DNA of 64,000 nt from JAJYSO01 sp964451785 (lineage in GTDB: Bacteria > Bacteroidota > Bacteroidia > Flavobacteriales > Flavobacteriaceae). How positions within the stretch are numbered: position 1 is the first letter of the stretch; every line of letters begins with the position of its first letter. Of the stretch, positions 53,494 to 60,776 are shown one piece after another. The stretch lies in NCBI GenBank assembly GCA_964451785.1, contig CAYVJG010000004.1:48116-112115 (forward strand), written 5' to 3'. A program made the translations under genes and the position numbers. The notes under the pieces were generated by a model that was given only the letters and a program-made list of their open reading frames with translations, was not told where the DNA came from and ran no database searches.

Positions 53494-54471
53494 ATGAGAA
53501 CAATTCAATTTAGAGAAGCAGTCTGCGAAGCCATGACTGAGGAAATGCGCAAAGATGCGAGTATTTACCTTATGGGCGAAGAAGTAGCAGAATATAATGG
53601 TGCTTATAAAGCGTCAAAAGGAATGTTAGACGAATTTGGTCCTGAGCGCGTGCTCGATACTCCGATTTCAGAATCAGGATTTAGTGGTATTGGAGTCGGT
53701 AGTGCTATGGTTGGAGCTCGTCCTATCATTGAATATATGACCTTTAACTTTTCATTGGTGGCTATTGATCAAATTATCAATAACGCTGCTAAAATTCGTC
53801 AAATGTCAGGTGGTCAATTCAATATTCCTATTGTGTTTAGAGGGCCAACAGCTTCTGCAGGTCAGTTAGCAGCTACACACTCACAAGCCTTTGAAAGCTG
53901 GTTTGCTAATACACCGGGACTAAAAGTTATCGTCCCTTCAAATCCTTACGATGCTAAAGGTTTGTTGAAATCAGCAATCCGTGATGACGATCCGGTTATC
54001 TTTATGGAAAGCGAGCAAATGTATGGCGATAAAGGCGAAGTGCCAGAAGAAGAATACCTTATTCCGATTGGTAAAGCTGATATAAAACGCGAAGGTTCTG
54101 ATGTCACTATTGTTTCTTTTGGTAAAATTATCAAAGAAGCTTATAAAGCTGCTGATAAATTAGCTGAAGAAGGTATTTCATGTGAAATCATCGACTTGCG
54201 CACCGTGCGCCCTATGGATCACGATGCTATCTTGACTTCAGTTAAAAAAACTAATCGCTTAGTGATTCTTGAAGAGGCATGGCCTTTTGGTAACGTCTCA
54301 ACAGAGATTACTTACCAAGTACAAAGCCAAGCTTTTGATTACCTCGATGCTCCAATTGTCAAAATCAATACAGCTGATACACCGGCTCCTTATTCTCCGG
54401 TATTGCTAGCAGAATGGTTGCCTAACAGTGAAGATGTTATCAAAGCCGTTAAAAAGGTAATGTATAAATAA
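53494..54471 (+). CDS. pdhB: Pyruvate dehydrogenase E1 component subunit beta
   Basis: A 325-residue E1-beta subunit with the thiamine-diphosphate-site Glu region MGEEVAEYNGAYKASKG near residue 27, FRGPTASAGQLAATHSQ near residue 116 and the C-terminal transketolase domain (IDLRTVRPMDHDAI near residue 231, VILEEAWPFGNVS near residue 258). It decarboxylates pyruvate together with the alpha subunit. The alpha and E2 genes are not here; in Flavobacteria pdhA and aceF usually lie together elsewhere. It is followed by its own terminator. Confidence 0.95.
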   Translation: MRTIQFREAVCEAMTEEMRKDASIYLMGEEVAEYNGAYKASKGMLDEFGPERVLDTPISESGFSGIGVGSAMVGARPIIEYMTFNFSLVAIDQIINNAAKIRQMSGGQFNIPIVFRGPTASAGQLAATHSQAFESWFANTPGLKVIVPSNPYDAKGLLKSAIRDDDPVIFMESEQMYGDKGEVPEEEYLIPIGKADIKREGSDVTIVSFGKIIKEAYKAADKLAEEGISCEIIDLRTVRPMDHDAILTSVKKTNRLVILEEAWPFGNVSTEITYQVQSQAFDYLDAPIVKINTADTPAPYSPVLLAEWLPNSEDVIKAVKKVMYK

Positions 54472-54508
54472 GACCACTAGTCTAGATAGACTTTTAAACT
54501 ATAAAAAG

Positions 54509-54545
54509 AACCACTCATGCGTTTTGTATGAAGTGGTTTTTTTTA
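54509..54545 (+). terminator. Intrinsic terminator of pdhB
   Basis: A 10-bp stem with one bulged base (54509-54518 against 54528-54538) is followed by a run of eight T residues, 38 bp after the pdhB stop. Confidence 0.85.
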
Positions 54546-54625
54546 TGCCTTAAAGGCAATGAGCCTGAAGAGCTGCATAGAGATTTTTGATATAGCAAAC
54601 CTTACTCAAAAAAAGCATCGAGATG

Positions 54626-54660
54626 AATAAAATTAAGCCTGTCGATTGATGACAGGCTTA
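54626..54660 (-). terminator. Terminator of DUF4136 gene
   Basis: A 10-bp perfect stem (taagcctgtc at 54634-54643, gacaggctta at 54651-54660), followed on the minus strand by ATTTTATT, lies 7 bp after the stop of the DUF4136 gene. Confidence 0.75.
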
Positions 54661-54667
54661 ATTTAAT

Positions 54668-55231
54668 TTAGTGTTGAGTGGTTGAGCCGGGAGGATAACG
54701 ATTGAGAATTTCTCTGACAATGGTGTTAATGCGTTCTACTTTTTCAGAGACATTTCCTTCGGGAGAGATTAATCCGGTACCGACGCCTTGCCAGACGAGC
54801 ATGTTTTTGTCAGCGTCAATTAAGTTGATGTACAAGGTGCCATCGGTGTTTGTTGAGGTGTAATAATTGTTACCCCAATACGGACTCATACCCCAATACC
54901 AAGGGCCTCCCCAGTAAGCGCCCCAGCCGTAATAATTTTGGTGCACATTGATGTTTTTAGCTGATTTGGTAACAATACTGACTAACAAATCAGGAGTATC
55001 AGATTTTGTCAAGCCTTTAGCGGTTAATGAAGAATCTATAGCGCGCAAAATACGACGTTTATCTAAATCAGATATTTTGGCTTTATCAATCGTTGGTTTA
55101 TAAAAAGCAAACGTGTGGTAATCAGAAAAATTTACCGTTCGATCATAGTCTGTAACGACCTGTACGGATTGGCAAGAAGTCAGTCCGAGGCTTATCACCA
55201 ATGCAACGAGACATAGTTTGAGTAATTTCAT
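54668..55231 (-). CDS. DUF4136 lipoprotein
   Basis: A 187-residue lipoprotein (lipobox GLTSC, Cys about residue 20) with the DUF4136 domain: VVTDYDRTVNFSDYHTFAFY near residue 26 and DKRRILRAIDSSLTAKGL near residue 58. An insertion near residues 98-128 is rich in Trp, Tyr and Gly (NYYGWGAYWGGPWYWGM). This is a frequent feature in the family. The function is unknown; it should be anchored in the cell envelope. It is a single-gene unit. Confidence 0.88.
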   Translation of the reverse strand: MKLLKLCLVALVISLGLTSCQSVQVVTDYDRTVNFSDYHTFAFYKPTIDKAKISDLDKRRILRAIDSSLTAKGLTKSDTPDLLVSIVTKSAKNINVHQNYYGWGAYWGGPWYWGMSPYWGNNYYTSTNTDGTLYINLIDADKNMLVWQGVGTGLISPEGNVSEKVERINTIVREILNRYPPGSTTQH

Positions 55232-55400
55232 AATGCGTTGTTTTTTTGGTTACTTAAAGTTAGTAAATAATTGTTACATTGTGAGGATTTGTAAAATAAA
55301 TTAACACAAAAAGCGCACCAAAATATGCTTTGAATCAAATACTTACACCGTATAGGTTAATTATAGAGTCCAATTTCTACTTCGTCTCATTGCAGTAGTA

Positions 55401-55561
55401 ATACCAATTATACATACAAAATAGCCCAATATTTATGTCTAAATTTCAAATCTCTGCGTTAAAAATACTCGCCATAGCTAAGGCTATGTCTGCGTTTTTC
55501 GCCTTGACCTTTAAAATTTATCCTATAAATCTTTAGACTATTTAATAAATAAAATTGGTAT
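55401..55561. repeat. Inverted-repeat element with ATACCAATT / AATTGGTAT ends
   Basis: The 161-bp unit starts with ATACCAATT (55401-55409) and ends with AATTGGTAT (55553-55561). Inside, each arm continues as an imperfect inverted repeat (cgccatagc / ggctatgtctgcg). The core shares caaatctctgcgttaa and gccttgacctttaaaatt with the 50575-50739 element, although the outer ends differ. It has no coding potential. Confidence 0.75.
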
Positions 55562-55607
55562 AATTTATGGTCCACGGTATTATACCTACAAAAAATATTA
55601 TAAATCG

Positions 55608-55634
55608 GGCTAAAAAATAATTCTAATTGGTATA
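55608..55634. repeat. Terminal fragment matching 9642-9668 (inverted)
   Basis: This 27-bp stretch ends in attggtata and matches the reverse complement of 9642-9668 at 24 of 27 positions. It lies 46 bp beyond the 55401-55561 element and is probably the remnant of another member of that family. Confidence 0.5.
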
Positions 55635-55735
55635 ACTTGTACACTCTCTTTGGTATTGAACACCCTTCGGGATTCAGTAAAGGTAAGTCTATTTTACCCC
55701 GTACTGCACTTCGTTTGTACAGGGTTAATCACATT

Positions 55736-55754
55736 AAAGGCCTTCGGCCTTTTT
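55736..55754. terminator. Hairpin with T-run in gene-free region
   Basis: aaaggcc, a ttc loop and ggccttt followed by tt form a perfect short hairpin that looks like a terminator on the plus strand. No plus-strand gene lies upstream, so it may belong to a repeat. Confidence 0.45.
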
Positions 55755-55918
55755 AAGAATACTTCTACCAATCATGTAATGGTTGAATATGAGTAAGCCT
55801 GAGTGTAAATTGGGATACTGCAATTACCGTATCTTTCAGAACTACGAAGTAGTTCAATAATAAAGATTGAGGTAGGATAATTTCGAAACTTGAATCCACC
55901 ATCATTACAGTGTCACAT

Positions 55919-55962
55919 AAAAAAAACAGTGACTGTATCAAATTGATAGGTCACTGTTTTTT
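55919..55962 (-). terminator. Terminator of hutU
   Basis: aaaaaacagtgac and its complement gtcactgtttttt form a perfect stem around a 16-base loop, with a long T-run on the minus strand. It lies just after the hutU stop at 55987. Confidence 0.85.
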
Positions 55963-55986
55963 AAGAATAACGTAGCTGGCGTGATT

Positions 55987-58002
55987 TTAATTTAGTAGAT
56001 CATCATCAACAAAATTAGGGAGTGTTAGTTGTAAAAGTGGTTCACTTTCCATAGCGCGTTTAGCTGTAAAGACAGCACCTTCATTTCGCGCCCATGAGCG
56101 GCGTGCGATGCCGTTGTTAACATCCCAAAACAACATAGATTTTAAGCGCTGTTCAGCTTCGGGAGTACCGTCAAGAAGCATACCGAATCCGCCGTTAATC
56201 ACTTCGCCCCAACCGACGCCACCACCGTTGTGAATACTGATCCACGTAGCTCCGCGGAAACCGTCGCCGATGACATTTTGGATGGCCATATCGGCTGTAA
56301 ATTGGCTGCCGTCATAGATGTTTGAAGTTTCGCGGAAAGGTGAATCTGTGCCCGAAACATCGTGATGATCGCGGCCTAACACTACAGGGCCTATTTTTCC
56401 GGCTTTGATCGCATCGTTAAAGGCTTTGGCAATCAACATGCGCCCTTCAGCATCGGCATATAAAATGCGCGCTTGTGAGCCAACCACCAACTTGTTAGCT
56501 TTAGCGCCTTTAATCCAAGTGATGTTGTCTTGCAGTTGTTGTTGAATTTCTTTAGGCGCTTGCGCTTTGAGGGCTTCTAAAACCTCGAGCGCTATATTAT
56601 CAGTTTGTTCTAAATCTTCAGGTTTTCCGGAGGTACACACCCAACGGAAAGGACCAAAGCCATAGTCAAAACACATAGGTCCCATGATGTCTTGTACATA
56701 ACTCGGATAAACAAAAGGAGCTCCTTCGGCTACTTCATTTTGTGTGACGAGTTCGCCTTTTGCATTTTTGAATAACTGAGCTCCTGCACGTGCAGCTTCG
56801 AGTAAAAAGGCATTGCCATAATCAAAGAAATACGTGCCCTTGGCAGTGTGTTTATTGATCGCATCAACATGACGGCGATAGGTGCGTTGCACTTCTTTTT
56901 TGAATTGTTCAGGATTGTTAGCCATCATAGCGTTGGCTTCTTCATACGATAAGCCTACCGGATAATAGCCGCCAGCCCATGGGTTGTGACTGGAGGTTTG
57001 ATCGCTACCTAAATCGATGTGGATATTTTCTTCGGCAAATTTTTCCCACACTTCTACAACGTTACCGAGGTAACCAATTGAGACGACTTCTTTGTTGGCG
57101 ATAGCTGTTTTGGTGCGTTTGGCCAGCTGATTAAGGTCAGTTATTTTTTCGGTTACCCAACCTTGTTCGTGGCGTTTATCGAGGGCTTTAGGATTCACTT
57201 CAGCACAAACACTCACACAACCTGCAATGGTTCCGGCTTTGGGTTGAGCCCCACTCATGCCGCCCAAACCGGCGGTAACAAATAAGCCGCCAGCAGGTGA
57301 TTTTTTAATTTTTCTAAATCCGTTGAGCACGGTGATGGTGGTGCCGTGCACGATACCTTGAGGACCAATGTACATATAGCTTCCGGCAGTCATTTGTCCA
57401 TATTGCGTAACCCCTAAAGCATTATAGCGCTCCCAATCATCTGGTTTGGAGTAATTCGGAATCATCATTCCATTGGTGACCACAACACGCGGTGCATTTT
57501 TATGCGACGGGAATAATCCCATAGGATGTCCGCTATACATGACTAGAGTTTGTTCATCAGTCATTTCAGCTAAGTATTTCATCACTAAGCGATATTGCGC
57601 CCAGTTTTGGAAAACAGCGCCATTGCCACCATAAGTAATGAGTTCGTGTGGATGTTGCGCTACTTTGGGGTCGAGATTGTTTTGAATCATGACCATGATT
57701 GACTGCGCCTGCAAAGATTTACCGGGATATTCGTCTATAGGACGCGCATACATGTCGTGATCAGGGCGAAAACGATACATGTAAATGCGACCGTATTGTT
57801 CGAGTTCTGTTTTAAATTCAGACAGTAATGTGTTGTGGTGTTTTTTGTCAAAGTAACGCAAGGCATTGCGCAAGGCCAACTTCTTCTCGTCATCGCTTAA
57901 AATGTCTTTCCGCTTGGGCGCGTGACTGACAGTGGTATCATAAGCTTTTTGTTCAGGCAGTTGATCAGGAATACCTTCTCGTATAATGTCTTTAAAAGTC
58001 AT
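55987..58002 (-). CDS. hutU: Urocanate hydratase
   Basis: HutU converts urocanate to imidazolonepropionate, using a tightly bound NAD+, in histidine breakdown. The 671-residue protein has YSGHPMGLFPSHKNAPRVV near residue 163, the NAD-binding stretch VTAGLGGMSGAQPKAG near residue 243, and DQTSSHNPWAGGYYPVG near residue 340. It is longer than the 550-560-residue enterobacterial enzyme; the larger form is usual in Bacteroidota. I start at ATG 58002, because the only earlier candidate is a TTG at 58029. No hutH, hutI or hutG is beside it. Confidence 0.95.
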   Translation of the reverse strand: MTFKDIIREGIPDQLPEQKAYDTTVSHAPKRKDILSDDEKKLALRNALRYFDKKHHNTLLSEFKTELEQYGRIYMYRFRPDHDMYARPIDEYPGKSLQAQSIMVMIQNNLDPKVAQHPHELITYGGNGAVFQNWAQYRLVMKYLAEMTDEQTLVMYSGHPMGLFPSHKNAPRVVVTNGMMIPNYSKPDDWERYNALGVTQYGQMTAGSYMYIGPQGIVHGTTITVLNGFRKIKKSPAGGLFVTAGLGGMSGAQPKAGTIAGCVSVCAEVNPKALDKRHEQGWVTEKITDLNQLAKRTKTAIANKEVVSIGYLGNVVEVWEKFAEENIHIDLGSDQTSSHNPWAGGYYPVGLSYEEANAMMANNPEQFKKEVQRTYRRHVDAINKHTAKGTYFFDYGNAFLLEAARAGAQLFKNAKGELVTQNEVAEGAPFVYPSYVQDIMGPMCFDYGFGPFRWVCTSGKPEDLEQTDNIALEVLEALKAQAPKEIQQQLQDNITWIKGAKANKLVVGSQARILYADAEGRMLIAKAFNDAIKAGKIGPVVLGRDHHDVSGTDSPFRETSNIYDGSQFTADMAIQNVIGDGFRGATWISIHNGGGVGWGEVINGGFGMLLDGTPEAEQRLKSMLFWDVNNGIARRSWARNEGAVFTAKRAMESEPLLQLTLPNFVDDDLLN

Positions 58003-58039
58003 AAGTTGTTGTATTTTAATGTTTCCCAAATAAAATGAA

Positions 58040-58213
58040 TTAAGGACGTTTTATTTGGTCGGTAGTTTTGTCATAACCATACGGACAGTGGCGGCAACCA
58101 CTTTTACAACAGTAGCCGCGTTTAAGGTGATATTGCTCGGTAAAGCATCTGTAGCCTTCTGGCGTGAGGTAATAATCACCTTCTTCTATGGGAATGCGTT
58201 TTTTTATACTCAT
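58040..58213 (-). CDS. Small Cys-rich DUF5522 protein
   Basis: A 57-residue minus-strand gene, shorter than common ORF cut-offs. The translation has IEEGDYYLTPEGYRCFTEQY near residues 9-28 and a cluster of Cys residues, CCKSGCRHCPYGYD (residues 35-48). This pattern is DUF5522, a small family that probably binds a metal such as zinc. The start at 58211-58213 is the only ATG that keeps the conserved N-terminus. It lies about 38 bp before the hutU start on the same strand and may be cotranscribed with it. Confidence 0.85.
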   Translation of the reverse strand: MSIKKRIPIEEGDYYLTPEGYRCFTEQYHLKRGYCCKSGCRHCPYGYDKTTDQIKRP

Positions 58214-58375
58214 ATGGCGAAAATAACGAATTTATATTGAAAAAATCTACTTTTGAATCCTGTGATTTTAACATTTTGAGAATAAGCTGAAAGTGAAGTT
58301 TAGATGGACTGAATTTGAGTTTGCCGTATTAAAAAAAGTTTGTTTTTGATAAATTTAATCAATTGCAGATTCCGT

Positions 58376-58406
58376 TTTGGTGCACTTTTTTAAAATTGTA
58401 TCTTCG
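58376..58406 (+). promoter_or_regulatory. Bacteroidota-type promoter upstream of small acidic protein
   Basis: TTTG (58376-58379), a 19-bp spacer and TATCTTCG (58399-58406) fit the -33/-7 consensus and spacing well, with one mismatch in the -7 box. The box ends 25 bases before the ATG at 58432. Confidence 0.6.
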
Positions 58407-58431
58407 GCACAAAATTGACAATACCTAGCTT

Positions 58432-58659
58432 ATGGAATTTCCTGAATATATTTTAGGGGATAATACAGATTATCCGGATGATATTTTTATAATACACACG
58501 CAATTTCCGCGTTTCATTATCAACTTGCGCAATGATGAGGTAGAGTGGCTTGAAGAATTTGAGAAAGCTGATGAAGAAGAATTGGAAGCGCAAACTGAAA
58601 ATTACATTCGCGAAGCGTCAGAATTTTACGACCGTGAAGTAGAACGTTATAACAACTAA
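58432..58659 (+). CDS. Small acidic conserved protein
   Basis: A 75-residue, strongly acidic soluble protein. The first half is beta-like (PDDIFIIHTQFPRFIINL) and the second half a Glu-rich helix. I do not recognise a named domain. It looks like a real gene because of the good promoter, the start position and the 8-bp gap to the PAP2 gene, with which it probably forms a unit. Its function is unknown. Confidence 0.7.
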   Translation: MEFPEYILGDNTDYPDDIFIIHTQFPRFIINLRNDEVEWLEEFEKADEEELEAQTENYIREASEFYDREVERYNN

Positions 58660-58667
58660 ATCGATTA

Positions 58668-59225
58668 ATGGATTACTTAGCACAACTGGATCAAGACTGG
58701 TTTTTATACCTTAATAATTTAGGAACGCCACAATGGGATTGGTTTTGGACCACTATTACTAATCAGTTTTTGGCTCTGCCTTTATACGCCTTACTGATGT
58801 GGTTAATATACCGCAAAACCGGCTTTGGGTCCACTTTTGTGACTTTGGTATTCATTTTCTTGACAGTAGGCGTTACTTATGGTATTTCACATATTGTCAA
58901 AGATAGCGTGATGCGTTTGCGCCCTTGTAATATGGGCTTTGATATGCGCTACTTGCTCAGTGAAGATTGTGGTGAGTACGGTTTTTTCTCTTCGCATGCC
59001 TCTTGTGCTATGGCGTTGATGACACTTATTGGCGCTGTGCTAAAGCCGTATTATAAATACATTTTTTATCCGTTGACCATTTGGGTGTTGCTGGTCAGCT
59101 ACAGTCGTATTTATGTAGGTAAGCATTATCCGGGAGATTTAATCGTAGGCTTAATCGTCGGACTTATTGTCGGAATTATTTTTGTAAAACTTCGCCATAA
59201 GTTTAAAGCAAAATATCATTTTTAA
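58668..59225 (+). CDS. PAP2-family membrane phosphatase
   Basis: A 185-residue membrane protein with the three phosphatase motifs: KDSVMRLRPC near residue 78, FSSHASCAMAL near residue 108 and SRIYVGKHYPGD near residue 146, on a scaffold of about five helices. It should remove phosphate from lipid phosphates such as phosphatidate or undecaprenyl pyrophosphate. The exact substrate is not clear. It is followed by a terminator. Confidence 0.92.
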   Translation: MDYLAQLDQDWFLYLNNLGTPQWDWFWTTITNQFLALPLYALLMWLIYRKTGFGSTFVTLVFIFLTVGVTYGISHIVKDSVMRLRPCNMGFDMRYLLSEDCGEYGFFSSHASCAMALMTLIGAVLKPYYKYIFYPLTIWVLLVSYSRIYVGKHYPGDLIVGLIVGLIVGIIFVKLRHKFKAKYHF

Positions 59226-59231
59226 AACTTT

Positions 59232-59260
59232 AAAACGCTGTCTTTGAGGCGGCGTTTTTG
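59232..59260 (+). terminator. Terminator of PAP2 gene
   Basis: A 9-bp stem (59232-59240 against 59250-59258, with one G-T pair) and a short T-run, 6 bp after the stop codon. Confidence 0.75.
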
Positions 59261-59433
59261 CTAATAGAACTTAGGTTAATAGTCGATTTTTCTGTACAGC
59301 TGTTTCCAAAATCGTTTGGTATAGCCTCTAAACTGCTTGATGATTGAAGAATCTTTAGCACGTACTAGTTGAATGTAAGGAAATAACCTAACTTCAGTTT
59401 GCTGCTGAAGTTTAGTTTCTTGAGGAAAGTTTC

Positions 59434-59480
59434 AAAAAGAGAAGTAGTGCTAAAAAGAGAAGTAGTGCTAAAAAGAGAAT
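59434..59480. repeat. 18-bp tandem repeat (about 2.6 copies)
   Basis: The unit aaaaagagaagtagtgct occurs at 59434-59451 and 59452-59469 and then as a partial third copy from 59470. It lies about 80 bp before the sbcD start. Confidence 0.85.
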
Positions 59481-59549
59481 TCATTTTTATTTTACAGGAT
59501 AAGCAGTAGATTTTCTGTATTTTCGTTTGCCCTATTAAGTTGCGAGATC

Positions 59550-60764
59550 ATGAAGATACTACATACGGCCGATTGGCACATTGGCAAGCGATTACACGCT
59601 TATGAATTAGCTGAAGATTTTGAATTGTTTATCAACTGGTTAGAACAATTGCTAAAAGAGCGACAGATTGATGTTTTGTTAGTGTCGGGTGATTGTTTTG
59701 ACATTGCAAATCCCTCTTCTGCGGCACGCGCGCAATATTTTGAAAGTTTAATGCAGTTACGTTCGTGGGTAAAGTGCATTATTTTGACAGGCGGCAATCA
59801 CGATTCGCCTTCCGTGCTCAATGCGCCTCGAGGGTTGATGAAATCTTTAGATTTAGAAGTTGTTGGCGGTTTACCTGAAGCTATAGAAGATGCTCTGGTT
59901 CCTTTAAAAAATGACTCAGGCGAAGTTGAGGTAGTTGTGGCAGCCATTCCTTTTTTGCGAAATCCAGATTTGCGAAATCCAGATTTGGTACTGACGAGTT
60001 ATGAAGATAGGGTAGAAGCCATGCGCAACGGTATTTGTACAGTTTTTCAAAAAGCGGCGGAAGCTTGTAAAACACTTTATCCTAATGTTCCGGCTTTAGC
60101 AATGGGGCACTTATATGCTGCCGGAAGCGAATCATCAGAAAGCGAGCGCGATATCCAAATTGGGAATCAAGCTGCTGTAAAGGCTTCGCAATTTGATACG
60201 TATTTTAAGTATATCGCTTTGGGGCACATTCACAAACCACAACGGCTGTCGGCTTCAATCCCTACATTTTACAGCGGATCACCCATTCAACTGTCATTTA
60301 GTGAGCGCCGTGATGCCAAACGCGTGTTGCTAATTGATACCGAAAATGGTTGGGAACCCGAATCTATAGCCATTCCATCATTTAGAAAATTAATGCGCAT
60401 AAAAGGTGATTTAACTAAACTTAAAAACGACTTGAACCATCTAGAACCTCATGAAGGCTTGACGAGTTTGTTGGAAGTCGAATTGCAAGAGGATGATTTT
60501 CAAGAGCGAAAAATACAAGCTTTAGAACAATTGGTAGCCAATTTTGAATGCGAAGGTTATAAAGTGGTTAAGCACCGTGTAAAATTTAAACAGGCAGTAC
60601 GCGAAACAGGTGAGCTATTTGAGACACACGAAAAATTGGAAGAGCTGCAACCGCAGAAAGTATTTCGTGCCAAGTTAGCTGAAAACGAATATCCGGAAGA
60701 AGAAGAGCGCGATATAGAATCGGCTTTTTTAGAGTTGTTAGAACAGGTAGATCAGGTGTATTAA
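59550..60764 (+). CDS. sbcD: Exonuclease subunit SbcD (Mre11-like)
   Basis: SbcD is the metal-dependent nuclease of the SbcCD complex, which opens hairpins and trims DNA ends. The 404-residue protein has the metal-binding motifs HTADWHIGK (residue 4), VSGDCFDIANPSS near residue 46, GGNHDSP near residue 75, MGHLYAAG near residue 189 and ALGHIHKPQ near residue 224. Near residues 136-145 the five residues LRNPD occur twice in a row, from a perfect 15-bp tandem duplication (59956-59985). It is followed 12 bp later by sbcC. Confidence 0.95.
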   Translation: MKILHTADWHIGKRLHAYELAEDFELFINWLEQLLKERQIDVLLVSGDCFDIANPSSAARAQYFESLMQLRSWVKCIILTGGNHDSPSVLNAPRGLMKSLDLEVVGGLPEAIEDALVPLKNDSGEVEVVVAAIPFLRNPDLRNPDLVLTSYEDRVEAMRNGICTVFQKAAEACKTLYPNVPALAMGHLYAAGSESSESERDIQIGNQAAVKASQFDTYFKYIALGHIHKPQRLSASIPTFYSGSPIQLSFSERRDAKRVLLIDTENGWEPESIAIPSFRKLMRIKGDLTKLKNDLNHLEPHEGLTSLLEVELQEDDFQERKIQALEQLVANFECEGYKVVKHRVKFKQAVRETGELFETHEKLEELQPQKVFRAKLAENEYPEEEERDIESAFLELLEQVDQVY

Positions 60765-60776
60765 GAGGTGTAAATT

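Larger units (their letters stand above)
55232..55986. other. Repeat-rich gene-free region
   Basis: These 755 bases carry no supported gene. They contain the inverted-repeat element 55401-55561, a further terminal fragment at 55608-55634, a GC-rich hairpin with a T-run at 55736-55754, and the hutU terminator. The rest reads as decayed repeat DNA. Confidence 0.7.
59226..59549. other. Spacer before sbcDC with short tandem repeat
   Basis: 324 bases without a gene. It begins with the PAP2 terminator (59232-59260). Near 59434-59480 it holds an 18-bp tandem repeat. TATTTTCG at 59519-59526 is a likely -7 box of the sbcD promoter, one base off the consensus. Confidence 0.6.

Noticed and set aside
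58055..58240. Plus-strand frame of 61 codons
   Set aside because: It is the antisense shadow of the minus-strand DUF5522 gene, which has a clear conserved Cys pattern.
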